Part shown: in pieces, positions 61,783 to 64,000 of the stretch
How the letters are laid out: the number at the start of each line of letters is the position of its first letter
Numbering within the stretch: the first letter of the stretch is position 1
From: Mucilaginibacter sp. SG564
Lineage (GTDB): Bacteria; Bacteroidota; Bacteroidia; Sphingobacteriales; Sphingobacteriaceae
Reading direction: 5' to 3'
Assembly (NCBI RefSeq): GCF_013149275.1
Contig: NZ_JABGNA010000001.1
Location: 1,116,001-1,180,000, forward strand
DNA: 64,000 nucleotides
Position numbers and translations under genes: made by a program
Notes under the pieces: model-generated
What the model saw: only the letters and a program-made list of their open reading frames with translations
Databases searched by the model: none
What the model was told of the DNA's origin: nothing

Positions 61783-64000
61783 TTAAAAGGTTAGGTTAAC
61801 ACCAAAATTGTAAACCCTGCTTTGGGGTGTTTGCAAACCATTATCGTCATTAACTTCCGGGTCAACTCCGTATTGGCGCAGGTTGTCTATAGAAAACAGG
61901 TTGTACACATTGGCATAAAATCTCGCCCTTTTAATTTTCACCTTCGCTAACAGGTCTTTGGGTAAAGAGTAACCTATTTCAATTGTCCGTGCTCTTAAGT
62001 ATTTTACATTATGCAGCCAAAAAGTTGAATTAACCGCATTTTGACCATCGCCATAATCATAATGAGTAAAGCCTACGTTGTTCCGGTTTACCGGATATTT
62101 ACCAGGCACCCAGGCACTGTTCACGTCGTTAGGGTTGCTCAGGTGCCAGCTATCCTGGAAAATGGTGTTTAAGTTACCATTATTCTGGAAGGCCCATCTT
62201 GATTCCCAGTTCTGGTTCCAGGAATAGCCAGAACCACCAGAAAAGTCGGCGTGAAAGTCAAATCCTTTATAACCAAGTCCCAGTGAGAAACCAAAGTTCG
62301 TATTAGGCTGCGATCCTAAGCCATAACCAATTGGGCGGGCATCGTTACCGTCAATTTTACCATCACCATTCTGATCTTTATAGATTAAATCGCCCGGCAA
62401 TACGGTGCTGTTACCTTTTCCGTCCTCATTCACTTTGTAACCATTGATCTGTTCGGCCGATGTAAATTGTCCTATAACCTGGTATCCCCAAAAAATATTG
62501 GCCGTACGATTATTTTGTGAACGGAAATACTCATCAAGCGAGTTGCCAAAAGGAGTATCAGCATAAATACCTGTTTTTTTACGGCTGTAAGAAAAGTTTC
62601 CGCTGATGTTGTAGCTTACTTCACCAATTTTATTGTTGTAAGCCAGGGAGATCTCAGCTCCGCGCTGTGAGTCGCTGTTTTCATTGATGCCTGGCAAACC
62701 AAAGCCCACCTCCACCGGCAGAACCACACTATAATCGGTTCCAACAATGCCGGTACGTGATCTTTTAAAATACTCTACCGCACCGGTTAACCTATTGTTC
62801 AAGAGACTAAAATCGGCACCTACGTTAAATATTTTACTTTTCATCCAGGATACGTTAGTGATCGGCACGCCTTTATTAATTGAGGTGGAAACCGGATTAC
62901 CATCCAATATGGCCACATTACCAGCAGCCCCATTTGCATAGTTATAACCTGGTAAATAAGCATATGGAGTTACAATAGGCGTATTTCCACTTGCGTCATA
63001 CGGGCTTCTGTCGTCACCCAATACACCATATGATGCACGGAACTTCAAATCATTCAGCACGCTATTATCACCCAGCAGCTTTTTCATAAAACCCTCGTTG
63101 GTGATTCTCCATCCAACGGATACGCCCGGGAAATAACCTACACGATGAGCAGGGTCAAACAGGTATGATGCATCTCTTCTGCCCAATGCTTCTAAATAAT
63201 AGCGATTGTCATAGTTATAATTAAAACGGGCCACATAACCTATACGAGCCTCAGAATCATCACTATCCTGGTACTGATCCATGGTTGGGAAATAGATCAA
63301 TGGCAGGTTATTGGAGATAGGGTTAGCGTGCAGCCAGTTCCTCAGGTGCTCTTTGTGGATACGCTCGTTAACCAATGTTGCACCAATGGTGCTTTTACCA
63401 AAAGTGTTATTATAGCTTAACTGCAGCTGAGTGGTAGTATTGAGCTCTTTACGTTGCTCACGCTCACGCCATGGATTGGTAACGGCGTGGGTTATATCAT
63501 AGTTACCGGTTTGTTGATTATAGGTATAGGCATTGTAAGTGTACTCATGGTTGTTGAGTAACTCATCAGCATAGTAATAAGAATAGTCATACTTTGCGGT
63601 AAGGCCCTTGATGCCCGGAATGATATACTCGGCCTCAAAGTTGGTCTGTAATACGCGCCAGTCCTGGTGCCAGATACCGGAAAGCTTATCATTTAAAAAC
63701 GCGTAATTGGCCTCGGTATGCGGACCATTATCTCTTAAATAAGCAGGATTATCATTGGCATAAGGACGATCCAAAGGCGTATTTTCCAATATACCCAGTT
63801 TGGCCAGTACATAGTCATCGCCACCCGGAACACCTGGATTTTCACGTGTTTCTATCCTGCCGTTAATATTCATACTTACCGAAAGGCCGGCAGCTACCCT
63901 TGCCTTTACGTTTGACTGGATATTGGTACGCCTGAAAAGATATTCGGCACCGGCGGGCGAATTTTGGGTAAGGTGGGTACCAGCCACATAATACGTTACT
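61783..64000 (-). CDS. SusC/RagA-family TonB-dependent transporter, C-terminal part (cut by window edge)
   Basis: The frame stays open to base 64000, so the gene continues outside the window. The visible 739 residues are barrel, with the usual SusC phrases FLNNRLTGAVEYFKRSRTGI, VLPGDLIYKDQNGDGKIDGN and a C-terminus of VYNFGVNLTF. The N-terminal plug, TonB box and any STN domain are out of view. It is the first visible gene of the utilisation locus, followed by susD after 24 bases. Confidence 0.92.
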   Translation of the reverse strand, partial: VTYYVAGTHLTQNSPAGAEYLFRRTNIQSNVKARVAAGLSVSMNINGRIETRENPGVPGGDDYVLAKLGILENTPLDRPYANDNPAYLRDNGPHTEANYAFLNDKLSGIWHQDWRVLQTNFEAEYIIPGIKGLTAKYDYSYYYADELLNNHEYTYNAYTYNQQTGNYDITHAVTNPWREREQRKELNTTTQLQLSYNNTFGKSTIGATLVNERIHKEHLRNWLHANPISNNLPLIYFPTMDQYQDSDDSEARIGYVARFNYNYDNRYYLEALGRRDASYLFDPAHRVGYFPGVSVGWRITNEGFMKKLLGDNSVLNDLKFRASYGVLGDDRSPYDASGNTPIVTPYAYLPGYNYANGAAGNVAILDGNPVSTSINKGVPITNVSWMKSKIFNVGADFSLLNNRLTGAVEYFKRSRTGIVGTDYSVVLPVEVGFGLPGINENSDSQRGAEISLAYNNKIGEVSYNISGNFSYSRKKTGIYADTPFGNSLDEYFRSQNNRTANIFWGYQVIGQFTSAEQINGYKVNEDGKGNSTVLPGDLIYKDQNGDGKIDGNDARPIGYGLGSQPNTNFGFSLGLGYKGFDFHADFSGGSGYSWNQNWESRWAFQNNGNLNTIFQDSWHLSNPNDVNSAWVPGKYPVNRNNVGFTHYDYGDGQNAVNSTFWLHNVKYLRARTIEIGYSLPKDLLAKVKIKRARFYANVYNLFSIDNLRQYGVDPEVNDDNGLQTPQSRVYNFGVNLTF

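Overview
The window looks like chromosomal DNA of a Bacteroidota bacterium of the Sphingobacteriaceae type (Mucilaginibacter or Pedobacter-like). The reasons are two SusC/SusD pairs, an ECF sigma/FecR pair with a FecR C-terminal domain typical of the phylum, many 'SCKK'-type lipoprotein signals, TAnnTTTG promoter elements, and dispersed palindromes of the TGTCATTCTGAG type. I see no rRNA, tRNA, CRISPR array, prophage or transposase. The genus is inference.

Layout. 1-4 kb: the start of a WYL/YafY-type regulator running off the left edge, a repeat-rich gap, an FAD-linked sugar-lactone oxidase, and two proteins I do not recognise. 3.7-5.0 kb: a DoxX-like membrane protein gene split into three reading frames at two homopolymer tracts. 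5.3-12.3 kb: a sigma/anti-sigma-controlled SusC/SusD nutrient uptake locus with a structured RNA-like leader before susC. 12.4-16.4 kb: an N-acetylhexosamine kinase-like gene, aldose epimerase and a GH109-like exported enzyme, with three LacI-type palindromes (core AAACGTTT) around them; this looks like a small amino-sugar (GalNAc-type) locus. 16.4-18.4 kb: a Crp-like regulator, an MDR oxidoreductase and nested repeats. 18.4-23.2 kb: an MFS transporter - ROK kinase - GH2 exo-glucosaminidase-like operon. 23.4-26.3 kb: a Crp-like regulator, an SMR exporter and a GH99/GH71-like lipoprotein with a beta-trefoil tail. 26.6-34.7 kb: a hybrid histidine kinase followed by a complete RND efflux operon.

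34.8-41.7 kb: a cobalamin riboswitch leads a BtuB-like TonB receptor and four surface lipoproteins, three of them beta-propeller proteins resembling BtuG. This is a vitamin B12 capture operon. 41.9-47.2 kb: a small zinc-finger anti-sigma-like protein, an SF1 helicase, and two gluconeogenic enzymes (Fbp and PckA, convergent). 47.3-50.8 kb: a possible kinase remnant and a large TonB receptor. 50.8-64.0 kb: a polysaccharide utilisation locus on the minus strand, SusC-SusD-DUF3823 lipoprotein-GH2-GH127/146-GH43-sialidase fold (GH93-like?)-GH5-like-GH43, whose enzymes point to arabinofuranose-containing plant polysaccharides such as arabinan; susC is cut by the right edge.

The most unusual signals are the DoxX gene broken at T12 and A7 tracts, the three-propeller B12 operon, the branched structured leader before the first susC, and the shared palindromic operators around the amino-sugar genes. 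I did not find a clearly new defence or mobile system.
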